A stretch of 64,000 bases of DNA from Haliclystus octoradiatus. Lineage: Eukaryota > Cnidaria > Staurozoa > Stauromedusae > Haliclystidae. The position numbers were made by a program, and so were the translations under genes. The stretch is taken from positions 13,777,751 to 13,841,750 of the forward strand of contig OU744453.1 of the NCBI GenBank assembly GCA_916610825.1, in the 5' to 3' direction. Below, one piece after another: positions 1 through 11,615 of the stretch. Numbering within the stretch: position 1 is the stretch's first letter; each line of letters begins with the position of its first letter. Under the pieces are notes generated by a model. It worked only from the letters and a program-made list of their open reading frames with translations. It was not told where the DNA came from and ran no database searches.

Positions 1-1
1 C

Positions 2-922
2 ACATGTTTAACATCTAGAGCCATTCCTTTGGAGCTAGTATATGACCAAGTTGGCGGGGGAGCAGGTATGACTACAGAGAAATTTCTTTTGGCCTTCAGA
101 CGATTTGTCGCAAGTAGAGGTAACCGTGCAGGAGTGATGTATAGCGATAATGGCTCAAAGATAGTCGGTGCTGAACCAGTGTGGCTTGAAATAGTAGACA
201 ATTGGAGAGAAGTCATGGAGAAGGAAGGAATGGATACCAAAGATTTACAGTGGGAATGGAATCCACCAACAGCATCCCATATGAACGGTGCAGTTGAATC
301 ATTGATTCGAAGTGCTCGCAAGGCCATACAAGCTACTGTTGAAAATCATACCAGACAATTCACACCTGATGAATGGATGACTGTCCTTTATGAAGCAGCT
401 TATTTGGTAAATTCGAGGCCCCTATTTCCATCTAACGCTGAAGATCCTTTAGACGAAGCAGGATTTGTGACCCCTAATGGTTTATTACATGGCCACAACT
501 TTGTGGTGGATCAGCCGTTACCAAAAGGATTGGTCAGCCCAAGACAGCGTATGGATCTTGTCCAAGAAAGAATTCAACTGTTTTGGAAAGAATGGCAACG
601 GTATATGCCACCTCAACTGAATATCAGAAGTAAATGGTATAGAACGAGAGCCAACATCAGTGTAAGAGATTATGTAAATGTAATGCGTAAAAGACATCAA
701 GAACTTCTCCCTCGTGCAACATGGGAATTTGCCATTATCAAAGGCACTTTTCCTGGTGATGATCAATTGGTGAGAAAGGTATCTATCGAAACTAAGAATG
801 GGATTTATGTTAGACCAATCCATAAGTTGGTTCTTATCGCGACATCAGAAGAACTGAGAGAAGACATCAAAATGCGTAAAGAGGTTGCAGAAAGGTTTAA
901 CAATGGTATCAAAGACGTTTGA
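2..922 (+). CDS. BEL/Pao retrotransposon pol, C-terminal part: integrase core and DUF5641-like tail (5' truncated by window edge)
   Basis: The frame is open from base 2, upstream of the first Met at 29, so this is the end of a longer polyprotein. It starts with TCLTSRAIPLELVYD, typical of the strand before the integrase active site in BEL/Pao elements. The YSDNG motif supplies the second catalytic Asp and the GAVESLIRSARKAI region the catalytic Glu; the first Asp lies off the window edge. After the core come NSRPLFP and a block around ERIQLFWKEWQRYMPPQL and WYRTRANISV, which matches the DUF5641 domain at the end of BEL/Pao pol. The stop is at 920-922. The frame has no break over 307 codons, so this copy is fairly young. 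Family assignment is by recognition of motifs. Confidence 0.9.
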   Translation, partial: TCLTSRAIPLELVYDQVGGGAGMTTEKFLLAFRRFVASRGNRAGVMYSDNGSKIVGAEPVWLEIVDNWREVMEKEGMDTKDLQWEWNPPTASHMNGAVESLIRSARKAIQATVENHTRQFTPDEWMTVLYEAAYLVNSRPLFPSNAEDPLDEAGFVTPNGLLHGHNFVVDQPLPKGLVSPRQRMDLVQERIQLFWKEWQRYMPPQLNIRSKWYRTRANISVRDYVNVMRKRHQELLPRATWEFAIIKGTFPGDDQLVRKVSIETKNGIYVRPIHKLVLIATSEELREDIKMRKEVAERFNNGIKDV

Positions 923-1437
923 CAATATTCCTCTAGCTAGATAATGTATTTAAATATATGTTTTTTGCTTGTTGTCGCGACGTTTAAACTCTGCTGAGAA
1001 GGACTGAATTGGTAGCTGCGTAACCTGTGTCTGTGTTTGTATTTAAATGTTTTTATTTCAGTTCATGAACAATTAGTAATCTATTTTGTTGTAGCCTCAC
1101 AATCATGTTATGCCTCACATTGACGTTAGGCGTCGACCCTTAGACCATGTGGAATAAATTAGATTTAATGTTAAAAGCTATGTATGAAGGTGGAGATAGC
1201 CTACAATTTGTTACAGTTAATACAGATATTAATCTAGAATAATTACAGTGTTTGATGATTTGTTGTCAACATCCGGCTGTCTGCTATCTTAAGAATTAAT
1301 GATCTCAAGGATCAATTCACTTCATATAACTAATTATTATTTCGATTATTATGTTAGTTCGTGATTATTATGTTGTTTTCAAACATATTAATGAAATTAT
1401 GAAAATGGCATATTGAAAATTATTTGCAATAATAGCA
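923..1437. other. Non-coding stretch after the BEL/Pao pol, probably its 3' untranslated region and LTR
   Basis: There is no gene here. By position this should hold the polypurine tract and 3' LTR of the BEL/Pao element, but the matching 5' LTR is outside the window, so the limits cannot be drawn. The sequence is AT-rich with many stops in all frames. Confidence 0.3.
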
Positions 1438-1447
1438 TCATATATAA

Positions 1448-1810
1448 TGTACTGGTCCAATAAAAAGGAAAATTTCAATGTTGAATAGCATTCTCGTTTT
1501 TATTTTTCTAGTAGGTAAGACAATCATAATTTCATAATTTGACTTCAAAAAATTATTGGGAAATGGGCGCTCAATGCCCCTCCAAATTAATACACAAAGT
1601 AAATGATGAAAACGCTTCAAAATTTCAAAATAATGTAATTAAATATCAGTATTTTTTTAACAATTTTTTATGTCTGGAAAGGTAGCAATCTCAGAAATAT
1701 TACGGTGGCATTTAAAGGTCTATTGGATTAGAACATATGCTGCAAATTTGTATTGGAAAAAGTGATGCATTTGGAGGTACGGCTTCCACTGTGATTCTGA
1801 CAGATAATAG
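1448..1810 (+). repeat. Diverged half copy of the ACTGGTCC foldback family
   Basis: It begins ACTGGTCCAA, the same terminus as the foldback element at 41614-43250, and runs parallel with it. Shared blocks include an aatgggg...ccc(ctc)aa stretch near 1561-1590 (compare 41731-41757) and a gatgca...tggcttcc stretch near 1763-1795 (compare 41937-41962). No inverted partner is seen downstream, so this looks like a single truncated arm. Identity is clearly lower than between the two arms at 41-43 kb, so it is an older insertion. Confidence 0.55.
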
Positions 1811-1935
1811 AAGTGATATCAGTTATAATGAGATATAATTTAAAATTATTCTTCACATGAGAATAAGGTACAAACCAGAACATTTTCAACAGAAATATAT
1901 GTTCTATTTATTGTTCTACCAGCAAAAATAATTAT

Positions 1936-2180
1936 TCCTAAATGATATTCTTGAAGAATGTTATTCTCAATAGATGGAAAAATGAAATATTCTTGTGCAG
2001 AGAAACATATTCTTATGATAAGACTAAATATTCTTATATGTGCCACGGATAGGAACAGAAAAGTTTACTGTGAAGAACATATCAGCAGATTTATTATTAT
2101 CATGGCAATATATTTCTCTGGACAAGAATATTTAATTTCTCCATCTATTGAGAATAACATTCTTGAAAATATGAGAATTA
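1936..2180. repeat. Inverted repeat, arms of about 55-60 bp
   Basis: The left arm (about 1938-2005) contains GAATGTTATTCTCAATAGAT and AATATTCTTG. The right arm (about 2118-2178) carries the reverse complement with a few mismatches. The loop is about 110 bp. It could be a small MITE or the hairpin core of a foldback element. The overlapping short open frames are a by-product of the symmetry. Confidence 0.6.
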
Positions 2181-2239
2181 TTGTTCTTTCTTAGGAACAA
2201 TAGCTAGAAAATTTGTTGCAAAAGTTATTGGTTGTACCA

Positions 2240-4430
2240 TATCCTCATGTGAAGGAAAATTTTAATTTATAAATCATGGACCTCCTCAATAAAATATTTA
2301 AAACAAAACAAAATGCTTTTTCAGACTTGCTTTTTCAGAATTACGACAAAAGTTACTCCATTTCGTAAAGCTGCCATTCAACTGGCGAATCTAGTACAAT
2401 GCGATGTGAATGTGCTCATGTCAATTCCGGAAGGCTGTCATAAATACCGATGTCATTAAACCACCGCATGTTACGGACAATTTTGCATCAAGCGTGAAAG
2501 AACATGGATCAAAGCATTTATAGCACCTATTTCAATGATGAACTTTATGGGAAAACATCAAATTTCATCAACAATTCAGCCAAATTTATTCGGAGCCTTG
2601 CATACAGTATTCAACAAAGCATGTGGGTGCTTGAGGTTGGTTGGTTGGTGATGCAATTCGTTGTCTCAACTCTAGGTAAAGTGGCTGAACTCCTTCAGAG
2701 GAAATTTAAAGAAATCAAAATAGAAGGTTATTTCCAGTCACACAATGATCATGCCAGCTGAATTGAAGTATTTCAAAGAAACATCTTGAGAACCTTGACC
2801 CCAATGGAAACTCATCAAAGTGCATTATTCTTGTGAAGAATACCACCGATCTCGAAGTAAAGAAGAAAAGATTGAATCTGTTAGACTCGCATCATGCACG
2901 CTCCATATTTACTTCAAGATTGCTTGTCGTCTCAAAATTCTACACATTATGCTGTAGTGACCGCCCAGAAATAAAATTTTGGGACGAACAATGTCTTAAA
3001 GCTCTTAAAGAGATCATGAAAACATAAGAAATAAATGCTTCTATATAAAATCGAACTGTACTGCTTAGCAACAGGCAACTTTACCTGTATCATTGGGTGG
3101 TATTAGCATAGGATACGAAATATACCTTGCTCCATCTTCATCTTCTGACTCAGTGATTGGTGCTGAATTATTGTTACTACATATCCTCACTTATGCATTT
3201 CACTTGAAAGCAGGAAAGTTCCAGGATACGAAGCAAAAATTGAGAATGTGAAAATTCAAGTCTACCATTAACATCAAACAAGCAAAAATAATGGGATACC
3301 AAATTATCTATTTCAAGCAGAAAATCTCTGTTTTGGCTACAATACAAATAATCAAGTGCCTGGATTATACCTTCTGCATTCCTTCGAATGTTACTAGACA
3401 ACCAACACCTACCTTACACCTATAGCATTACTATCTATCAAGTTTCGCCTTAAAATCGGCAAAAAATATTTTTTTTGGCTGCGGTATACATGTTATGAAG
3501 CTAATGGACACCATGGATTAATGTAAACAATCAGCTGAACCATCTACAAGACACATTGAAGATAATTCATCATCCAACGTTCCCTATCTGCAGCACATCT
3601 ATGCTACAGCCATCAGTACTATCAAGAGAAGATGGGAAACGCTTAATGGCTCGGCCAAAATTCCTTGGAAGAAGGGAAACTACCTTGTTTGGAATTTTAC
3701 CTGAACAGAGACTCATAATGCAACAAGCATAATGGGAACCCAGGACAATAGCAATGATCGGATGAACTTCTCTGTTTTAATCAAACTATGGGTAAAATAT
3801 CAAGAATTTTATGTAAATAGGTTGAATATAATAGCAAATTAAGAATTCACTTATTAATTTTTAACAGTTTTAAAAAAAAAGAAAAAAAAATTGAGGAAAA
3901 AATTTCATTTTTAATCTGAGTGGATGTATTCAATCAACTGTTTCAGTGCTCAGAAAACGATAATCAAGAAGAGGAATTCGAAAAGATATTAATTCTGATT
4001 TAATGAAGATCAAACTTTAACGGTAATATACCTACGAAATTATGCTGTGATGTTTTCTTGAGACAAATGCAAAACGATGAAAATTGATTAGTATTAGAAA
4101 AATAAAATGCTAATCTTGTTAAACAGTTTTGATTCGAAGGAATAAAGATGGGATCCTAATAAGGGACTAAAAATGATATGTTGGTGCAGTACTTGTATAC
4201 GTTGGTTCCAGTACTCCTGCATTTTGCAATCAAGAATTTATTCCACATAGACCTTTTATAATTTGAAAATTGCATTACAATAATCAACAATATATTTTTT
4301 GTAAATCATGCAGATTCTGCTTCATAAAGAATCCAAGAGCTCTGAAGCATAATTCCCTTCGTAGTTGGGAATGAATCATTAAAATGAATTAGACAATAAT
4401 TTATGATTTTATAATCAATTTAATTAACAG
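2240..4430. other. No identifiable gene; degenerate open frames only
   Basis: Short plus-strand frames occur at 2504-2761 (85 aa) and 2833-3027 (64 aa). Fragments such as FGALHTVFNKACG near 2595 and YATAISTIKRRWETL near 3600 read like a decayed transposon protein, but I do not recognise a family. The region lies just beyond the 3' end of the minus-strand fibrinogen gene. A minus-strand AATAAA (plus-strand TTTATT at 4237-4242) is one possible polyadenylation signal about 640 bp past the stop codon. Confidence 0.3.
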
Positions 4431-4435
4431 CATAG

Positions 4436-4676
4436 CAAAGTGTTCAAAATAAACCATGAATAGTAATTTGCGCATTTATATCTGACTATAGCTCATTATT
4501 ACATTAAATTCACAAAATGTTGAAGATAAACCCTGAATAGTCAGTTGTGCACTGATATCAGACTATAGCTCATTATTACATTAAATACACAAAATGTTGA
4601 AAATAAACCCTGAATAGTAATTTGTGCATTAATATCTGACCATAGCCCCGGACTATAGCTCATTATTACATTATAT
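4436..4676. repeat. Short tandem array, about 78-89 bp unit, three copies
   Basis: The phrase ctcattattacatta recurs at about 4492, 4570 and 4659. Between copies the unit carries cacaaaatgttgaa and ataaaccctgaatagt. The first copy is partial and more diverged. It lies 200-450 bp beyond the fibrinogen stop codon, so it may be in the 3' untranslated region or just past it. Confidence 0.75.
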
Positions 4677-4883
4677 AGAATACTATTAGAAGCTGGAAAG
4701 AGTCAACTTTGTCATTAGAAGTGCTGAGGCTGGCAGGTCAACTCAATCAGCGAGGCATTTCGCCAAGCATACTACTTTCCGATTACAGTATCATGTGCAA
4801 ATTAAATATATACTTTACAACATTAAGAGGAACATAAATAAAAGTTTGAAGTAGTCTGGTTCCTGATATCAAGAAGTTGTCTA

Positions 4884-5134
4884 TTAGGGTTGCAGTAATT
4901 TCAACTCAATGTGTGAGTAAATGAGAGATTTATCACCATTAAATGTTTCCCAGATAATTCCTTGACCATCGGAGGTATTAGTGCCTGACCATACTCCATT
5001 CAGATTTGACTTTCCACAATCATCAAACCACCAACCACCTGCAAAGTGTAATGCGCAGTTTCCGTTTGGATCATTATCATTGTCCCTGTCATAAGTTGAA
5101 AACTTCATGTTTGATGCCAATGAATCACCCATAC
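4884..5134 (-). CDS. Last exon: C-terminal half of a fibrinogen-related (FReD) domain, with stop codon
   Basis: The exon follows a TTGTTTTTAG acceptor (AG at 5136-5135) and is read in phase 1. It encodes MGDSLASNMKFSTYDRDND, then a CALHF block, GGWWFDDC and SNLNGVW, ending after LKLLQP. These are the signature blocks of the fibrinogen C-terminal domain: the GDSL start, the acidic DRDND calcium-site region, the CA...C disulfide pair (NCALHF and DDCGKSN) and the SNLNG loop. In known domains this half carries the calcium site and the ligand pocket. A short insert (GTNTSDGQG) replaces the usual linker before GIIWETF. The domain ends the protein, as is usual for ficolin- and angiopoietin-like proteins. 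Confidence 0.9.
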
Positions 5135-6246
5135 CTAAAAACAATTACAAAGCAACCATCATTTTATTGCTGTCACATCCAATGCTAAATCACCTCTTGA
5201 TATCTATTGAATTGGTATTGGCTATCATTACGCAAGACGTTGGGTGTATAATTTTAGACTCTGAATGAAGGGGAGGATTGACTATCTGCTAAAAAGAGTT
5301 GTAGAAAAAAATGTACTTATTACCTCTGCCATAAATTTCAGGAGAATTCTTTCAATTTGATAACATTGATAATATGCGACGTGTCATTTTTCCAAATTTT
5401 TCCAGAGCAGAAATATTGTATTTGAATTGCAAGGGATTTTTGAATTAAATTTGTACTTAGCCTGTGTGTTCAGGCATTCTAATTGCTCAGAGCTTAGTTC
5501 AATGTAATTTTATGATTTTGGTGATCTCCTATTTAAGATATCACTATATGTCAGCATTATTACGAATGCTCTTCGTCATCAATATGTTATATAGCGTTGA
5601 TTGTTTTTATTTTGATGGTATCCATGATTTCATATTTCGCTATAAAATTGGCTGAGCAAAGTCGCTACATATGCTGTATACAAATAACAACGGACTTCTG
5701 CTATATTGTTTAACTTCAATTCATCTGATTTTGTTACTCTCGTCTTGTTACTAATATTCTTGTTGTAAGCTTTATCTCGTAGCACTGTACATACTTTCCG
5801 ACAGCATCAACCATGGTAGTTGAACGAACATTACCTTCCATATTTAGTTGGATATTTCAAGCTTTTCAAAAGGAAAATAGTATACGTTATTAAATTATTT
5901 TGCAAATATATTTATGATGCTAACAAACGAATGCTAATATCAATAATGATTTCATTAAATTAAAAAAATAGTGAATAGGTGCGTTAGATTTTGAAGTGGT
6001 GTGTTATATTCACGCCTTATTCATTATAAAATAGCTGGTACTTTTAGGCTGGTTAGAACTTTTTGGTTACTTCACTTTTGCCAAAGTGGCTGAATTTCAA
6101 AAAATGAAAAGAATCAATATATTGCTAAGCTTAACTGATGAGTTTCTTTGGTTTAAAATGTTTATTTATCAAGAGATATAGTACTCCTAGTCGAAATAAA
6201 TTATTTATTTGGATATGTATGGTCACATTACAATGGATATAGCTAC

Positions 6247-6525
6247 CTGAGCTTGATGGATATATATTCAAAATGTTTTCATTCAACTTGTAACCATCGC
6301 TTTCTTGGCTAATGCTAAATCCACTGTAATATACGCTTGCATATCTATCTGCATTTCGACCGACAATTCTTGCGAATTGAAAATTTAACGTTGTTGTCAA
6401 CTTGTGGATGTTTTCATTTCCAAGCCAGAAATCGTAAGAAAGATCACCAAATCCGTATTTGTACTCATTCCAATTACGAATAAATGATGTTTCACCCGTT
6501 CTTCGATGCTGTATCGGAATGAAGG
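6247..6525 (-). CDS. Middle exon of the fibrinogen-related domain
   Basis: The exon is 279 nt, phase 1-1, after a pyrimidine-rich TTTCTTTATCACAG acceptor and before a G|GTAGCT donor. It encodes FIPIQHRRTGETSFIRNW, then EYKYGFGDLSYDFWLGNE and NIHKLTT. This is the core of a fibrinogen domain (commonly ...IQRR..G...F.R.W..Y..GFG....EFWLGNE.IH.LT). The run ends YKLNENILNIYPSSSG, leading directly to MGDSL in the next exon. The usual GGWT just before the IQ-R-R strand should come from the unlocated upstream exon. The longer frames over 6131-6612 include intron on both sides and are not the true limits. Confidence 0.9.
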
Positions 6526-7059
6526 CTGTGATAAAGAAAAAAATGAGATCATTCTTACCAGAGGATCATATGAATTAGACATGCAAAATTGTTTCAAAAT
6601 ACAAGTGATCATATAAGGTGTAGGTTGTTAATATCATTTTTCAACTAATTGGTCATCCATAAAGTATGTACTCGGTTGAGGGGCGGGGGTCATGCCAATA
6701 ACGTACATCTGTGGATTTGGGAAAGCTGGGGCTTCAATCATCAAATTATGTAAGCATCTGTCTCTGTGTCATATTTTGGAAGATAATTATAATGCAATTA
6801 ATTATCAGACTAAATCGGCTTTTAGAGAAAAAATTTGAACAAAAATTTCAATATTTATTGCAGAAACGTTGTTTCCCTAAAAAGGTTACATTCGCATACT
6901 TTCGGAAACAACAAAGAAAAACTCGTAGAAATGCGGAGAAGAGGGAGGGCTACAGATATGTGAGTACGTAAGCAGAAAAGGTGTATTCGTCATAAAATTA
7001 TTGAAGTAATTATTGAAACTTCTTCCAATTATATTTATCAAATAGCAGACGGTACTCAC

Positions 7060-7205
7060 TTTTATTGTACTCTGATACGAACACGCTGGGTGCGTAATGA
7101 GACATACGGAAAGAGGATTTCAAAATCAATAGCCACGGGGCGAGTGATTTTGGCCTAATGAGTGTCTCATAGCCCCCAAAGTGTTGGTATCTGAGTGTTT
7201 AACAA
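7060..7205 (-). other. Open 46-codon stretch ending in a strong splice donor; possible exon or transposon fragment
   Basis: Read on the minus strand, a frame without stops runs from about 7202 to 7060. It includes FGGYETLIRPKSLAPW and FRMSHYAPSVFVSEYNK and ends at AAAA|GTGAGTACC, a very good donor. Out-phase 1 would suit the fibrinogen exon at 6525, giving ...EYNKTFIPIQHRR, but the residues do not look like a fibrinogen domain start (no Cys, no GGW). It has no methionine-started ORF of size. It may be a repeat-derived coding fragment. Confidence 0.25.
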
Positions 7206-7283
7206 TGATAACCATTTTCTACCTTTACTTTTAATTCAAACCTGAAATCAGTGCTACTTCACTATTCGTATACATGATCCTAT

Positions 7284-7512
7284 TTTTTCAATCATATTAA
7301 ATAAATTTTATAGTTTTGTTATTATTTTATAGCCAAAGAGCCATTATGCTTTGACCTTAAATATTCAGCCTCCTTTTCATGCATGAGCACATGGTTTAAT
7401 TTAGAAAATGAAAAGTGCAAACTGTTGAAGTTAAGGCAACCATTTTACATTATTAATCAGACTTTTATTATATAATTTTTAATGTCTTGATGTTTATAAT
7501 AAAGTTTACTAC
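7284..7512 (+). repeat. Dispersed repeat, copy 1 (copy 2 at 16395-16601)
   Basis: The stretch from tttcaatcatattaaata to cttgatgtttataataaagt is repeated in the same orientation at 16395-16601 with scattered substitutions and small indels. Shared blocks include ttttgaccttaaatatt, ggtttaatttagaaaatga and gcaaactgttga. It immediately precedes the broken open frame at 7529. It is probably the end of an unidentified transposon. Confidence 0.7.
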
Positions 7513-7528
7513 CTGTTGAATTAACTAA

Positions 7529-8290
7529 ATGTTTATGGTATTTTGTGATGATAAAAACATTTCAACTTCAAAAAATGGCTATGGCATGGAGATAACAAAT
7601 ATAAAGTTAAGGAATCATCAAAGCAAACAGGGTAAAAGTGTTGCTATACATTTACAGTACAGTACTAAAATGAAGACAAGAGCACAGCTAACTGAACAAT
7701 GGAGTTTATTGAAAGACTCATCCATAAAATTAAAACTTGATGATGAGCAGATAATTATCTTGCTCTGCCTGAAAGTAAAACAAATAAGCATGGTACCATA
7801 GATTTAATTGATCAGTTTATAGAAGTCCTACAAAGAGAAAAATAGACAGTCAACAGTGACTAAAGCTTAGGGTAATTTAAATTCAAAGGAAAACTGAATT
7901 AATATGTGAGTTAGATTATATTCAAAAGGCTGAACTGCCGACAATGTGTATCCCACTTGTTGGAGAAGAAAGTGGTACACTCTTTAAGGTGAAAATTAAT
8001 GTCTTGAAGCGAAGGATCCAAAATTGTAAGCGTGACAATTGCTACAAGTCATTATGTAAAATATGTGATGATAGACATTGGTCTGAAGAAACATCAATTA
8101 TCGATATTTTAAATGCTGAAGAACAATTATTTGCTGAACCATTGTATACATTGTCTGTTTTGGAGGGAATTTATAGATGAAGACCCACAAGTAATTATTG
8201 AAAAAGATGTAAGTGCATTAATTTCAATTGAAGATCCGCATAATACCCATCAATGTATCTAGAACTTGTTGCCATTAGCAGAAAATAAGG
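7529..8290 (+). pseudogene. Broken ORF of unknown family, probably transposon-derived
   Basis: Two frames, 7529-7801 (90 aa) and 7944-8180 (78 aa), sit directly after a dispersed repeat. The second contains CKRDNCYKSLCKICDDRHW, a cysteine-rich patch, followed by IIDILNAEEQLFAEPLYTLS. It then seems to continue in another frame as FWREFIDEDPQVIIEKDV up to about 8262, implying a frameshift near 8170. I recognise no domain. Context suggests a decayed transposon gene rather than a host gene. Confidence 0.35.
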
Positions 8291-8523
8291 AGAAAACTTC
8301 TCAGAAAGTAAAAGGAATGATAATAATGCTGAACAATTCCATTTTTTGTCCCAAATCAACGAATCAAATGGTAATTTATCTCAGTATGGGAATGAGGTTA
8401 ATTCTCCTCCTAATTTGTCAACTACATTAATTTAGAATAGACACTGCAGAGAAATGCAGCTCATTTTCTGTTAATAATAAACGAAGTATTACATCCAATT
8501 AGTATTACTTAAGTAACTGTCCA

Positions 8524-9335
8524 TTGAACGAAGTAAATACAGTTAGAGATGTCGGTATTTTTATTACATCGGACCTCAAATCTTACCGGCATTGCTGTAT
8601 ACTTACTGAAAATGCTTCGTGGCGTTCTTACCTATTATTTAAATGTTTTACATCGTACAATCCAATGTTTCGATGGATACACTTCAATGGCTTACGAGGT
8701 GTATATTCTCCCTATTGTTGAATCAGATACACCCGTCTGGAGTCCTTTCTTGCGCAAAGATATTATAACCATTGAAAAGATTCAACCTAAATTTACACAG
8801 ATTTTGTGTCAAAGATCACACACCAGCTACACATCATACAAAGATCGTCTGGAAAAGCTTGGCCTCAGAATTTTAGAAATCACACGTTTAATATATGATC
8901 TGATTATGTTATTCAAAGTTTTGAACAACTTACTTGACTTACATCCTGGTACCCTGGTGAAGGTTTCACCCATGTTTACTAGCGGTCATTCGAGAAAACT
9001 TTGTGCTTGATATATTCCGAGAAAAACCACGACCAAAAATTATTTTTTCAATCGCGTTATTCCCTTGTTGAACTCTCTACTGGAAGATATTGTTTCGAGC
9101 AAAACATTATCCATATTCAAATTTAAAATAAAAAAATCAATCTTATCAAAGGTTTGTAGATTAATATAACCTTTTATTTGTTTGCTATAACTTGACTTGT
9201 GAATCAAAGCTCAATTAGTAGGGCTCCTTTGTATTCAGGCACTTCATAAGTGGTAGTCGTTTTTAAACTGTCTACCCTGATTGTTCCTGTCATACTTTAT
9301 TGAGAAAAATGTAAATCTATCTATCTATCTACCCT
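8524..9335 (+). pseudogene. 3' end of a CR1/L2-type LINE: reverse transcriptase C-terminal region and (ATCT)n tail
   Basis: Two overlapping frames, 8524-8721 and 8549-9010, together cover the end of a non-LTR reverse transcriptase. The first carries VRDVGIFITSDLKSYRHC and ASWRSYLLFKCF. The second carries YEVYILPIVESDTPVWSPFL and LEKLGLRILEITRLIYDLIM, a pattern common at the C-terminus of CR1/Jockey-group LINE proteins. The switch of frame near 8630-8700 is a frameshift. A third frame (near 9010-9170) continues the tail. The element ends in a (ATCT)n run at about 9314-9333, the sort of short tandem tail CR1/L2-like elements leave. It is a 5'-truncated dead copy. Confidence 0.8.
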
Positions 9336-9339
9336 GAAG

Positions 9340-10340
9340 GTTAGAAGGGCTGCGAAATCGTTGAGAGGGTTAAAAAACCAATTGAAATCAGATCCAACTA
9401 CTGCTAACGACCAACTTTGAATAAAGAGGTAACACATTGTGAATTGGAGATCAATCGGATCGAATTTCCGCCTGCAGACGCAGAGATATTGTTCAAAGAG
9501 TGCTTAATTCTCATCGATGAACTGGGAAGAACATGCAAGGAAGAAGATGCAAGCAAAAGAGATAGTGAATAAAAGGCAAGGGAATAGAATTAAACAGAAA
9601 AAATCTTGCTGAGTTCAACGGATAATATAGTAGTGATATAACATGGAAAAAACAGATATTGGAAAACTAAATGACTCCATTGAACCCCAAAGAGTATAGA
9701 AGATGGTAATATCAAATTGATGCTTTAGAAGATTGTATGGTGCAGCATTGGTTATGGTCAATAGATCCATAACTGAAACAACACAATGGGTAAAGAGACC
9801 AGCTGGGAATGGATAATAGATCTAACCGGAGAAATGAAAATAACATGCCCAGAAACATGTGGAACATTTTATGCAACATTGCAATACGATAATGGATCAC
9901 AAACATCTTCGATTAAAGCAGACTGTGAATTGCATGGAGAATACATTGCCACAGAACATCTGAGAGTTTAAGGTTTTGCACGAAATTTTTCAAACGAAAA
10001 AGGTTTTGACCTATTTTCCTAAATTATCGAATTCAATGGTATCAAAAAGAAGATATAGGCTACCAAATATGAAGACTTGGCAGATGTGCCAAAAAGAGAA
10101 ATCATGATACTAACTGAATAGAAAGATCAGCTAAATAAAAAAATGTATAATGTTACTGAAAGAAAAATTGATATTTTACTTGGAGCTGATTATGAAGGAC
10201 TGCATCCTGAACAACTACAAAAGATTCCATCAAATACTATTTCATCGAAGAAGACATCAAACAGCATTAAATAGCAAACAAGAATTGGAAAAGACATAAT
10301 AAGAATGCAAAGTCATGGACTAGACAGTTGCTATTGTCAC
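9340..10340 (+). pseudogene. Decayed BEL/Pao-like gag/protease region
   Basis: Fragments in several plus-strand frames look like a retroelement polyprotein. Near 9349 LKVRRAAKSLRGLKNQLKS resembles the start of a BEL gag. At 9786-9971 an open frame holds CPETCGTFYATLQYDNGSQ. Near 10150 KIDILLGADYEGLHPEQL resembles the protease to reverse transcriptase junction, where BEL elements have an 'ILLGADY'-type motif. Stops and frame changes are frequent. Assignment to BEL/Pao rests mainly on the last motif and on the integrase fragment just downstream. Confidence 0.5.
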
Positions 10341-10965
10341 TTGTGCATTAGTTTTGAAGGGATGCTATATATTCAAGTCATCAGATGAAGAATGTGAAAC
10401 TTCACCTGCTCGTTTTATCTTCGCAAAAAGGATGTTGATACAATCGGTTTTGCAAGATACAAAGGGCATGCTGGGAAGAACAAAAATCTCTTCTTATGAC
10501 GTCGTAGAAGGAGCTGGTAACATAATTTATGCAATTGGGAGAACGCTAGAAGCAATTTGAGAAACGAAATTGCCTATTATTGATGGCCCTTCAAAGCCTG
10601 GAAGCCTAATCCTTTATCAGTATCATGAGGATTGGGGCCACCGCCATTCAGTAAAACGTGTCGAAGAAAAGAAAAGAGATACTTTTTATGTGCCATTCTG
10701 CCAGAAGAGACATTCCAACAAGAGATAGATTCCAAAACTCTTATTTCGTAGATGGGTATTTTACCTGAAAGAATAACTAATTGGTAGCACCATTCTTTTC
10801 AATACAAGCTGATATAGCAGGACCGTTTATTGTTAAAGATGCTGTTAAACAAAGAACTCGCATGAACCTACTTGAAATCTTCTGGAAAGTGCAAGTCGTC
10901 ACTAGACACATGGCAAATCAACTCATGTGGCACGGTAAAACTAACGGCGGCAGTGCTATATAACT
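10341..10965 (+). pseudogene. Decayed BEL/Pao pol: RNase H to integrase N-terminal fragment
   Basis: The 68-codon frame 10354-10560 is followed by YHEDWGHRHSVKRVEEKKRD and FYVPFCQ near 10617-10700, resembling the His/Cys zinc-binding start of an integrase. Near 10795-10860 FFSIQADIAGPFIVKDAV closely fits the BEL/Pao integrase entry (commonly ...DIAGPF.VKD...RTRMK), including the first catalytic Asp. The homologous downstream part is what opens this window at 2-922, but this is a separate, older copy with several stops. Confidence 0.6.
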
Positions 10966-11019
10966 AGTTCAGTTTACAGCTGGAGTAACAAGAGGGACTG
11001 GTGATTGTTGTGGAGGTAG

Positions 11020-11110
11020 ATCAGATGACAGCGTATAGCTTAAAGATTAGAGCACTGGACCGGACATTCAGTGATCGCGAGTTCGACTCCCACACTTGGA
11101 CATGCTTTTC
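11020..11110 (+). repeat. tRNA-like sequence, probable SINE head
   Basis: A-box-like tagcttaaagattagagc at about 11036-11053 and B-box-like gagttcgactcc at about 11080-11091 are spaced as in a tRNA gene. Acceptor stem pairing is poor, so this is a tRNA-derived SINE or tRNA pseudogene rather than a working tRNA. Confidence 0.5.
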
Positions 11111-11615
11111 TGCTTCACAACAGTTTCTTAGATTTTAACAGGTTATGTGCCCAGTTAACGCAGGGGCAAGAACAATTTGGCCCGACTGTTGAAATACCAG
11201 CGTGGCAAATGAGTTGGATTTGAGGAGGAGTGTTGGAAAGTGCAATTATAAATCGTCCAATGTTGTTCTAGCAATCTGATTGGCTAATGGTCATGATTAG
11301 AACTCACAATGCAGACAATTCTAGCAATGGCGGGATCTTTGGATCAGGTTCAAAACATAAACGCAATAAAATCAAAACAAACTAACACTTTTTCTTGTTA
11401 CCTAAAGTTTCAAAATAGCTCAAAACAACGAAAATTGTTCTTTTGGTTTAGAATTAATAGTATAATAATAATAATAGTAATAATAAAAACGGAACACGAA
11501 GGTTACCTACTTGTACAAGTAATGACTTGTATGTCCTTCTGAATGAAACACAGGCGAAAAGTACGAAGTACAAAACAAAATATCCAGGAAATATTTTCAA
11601 CAGTATGTTATTGTG

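Noticed and set aside
6545..6612. Candidate 33-nt intron with donor CTCTG|GTAAGAATG just before the fibrinogen exon
   Set aside because: The upstream frame gives phase 0 into a phase 1 acceptor, and the phase 1 reading meets a stop at once; a 33-nt intron is also very short.
11020..11110. Functional tRNA gene
   Set aside because: Promoter boxes are present but acceptor and anticodon stems do not pair well, so it is called tRNA-derived only.
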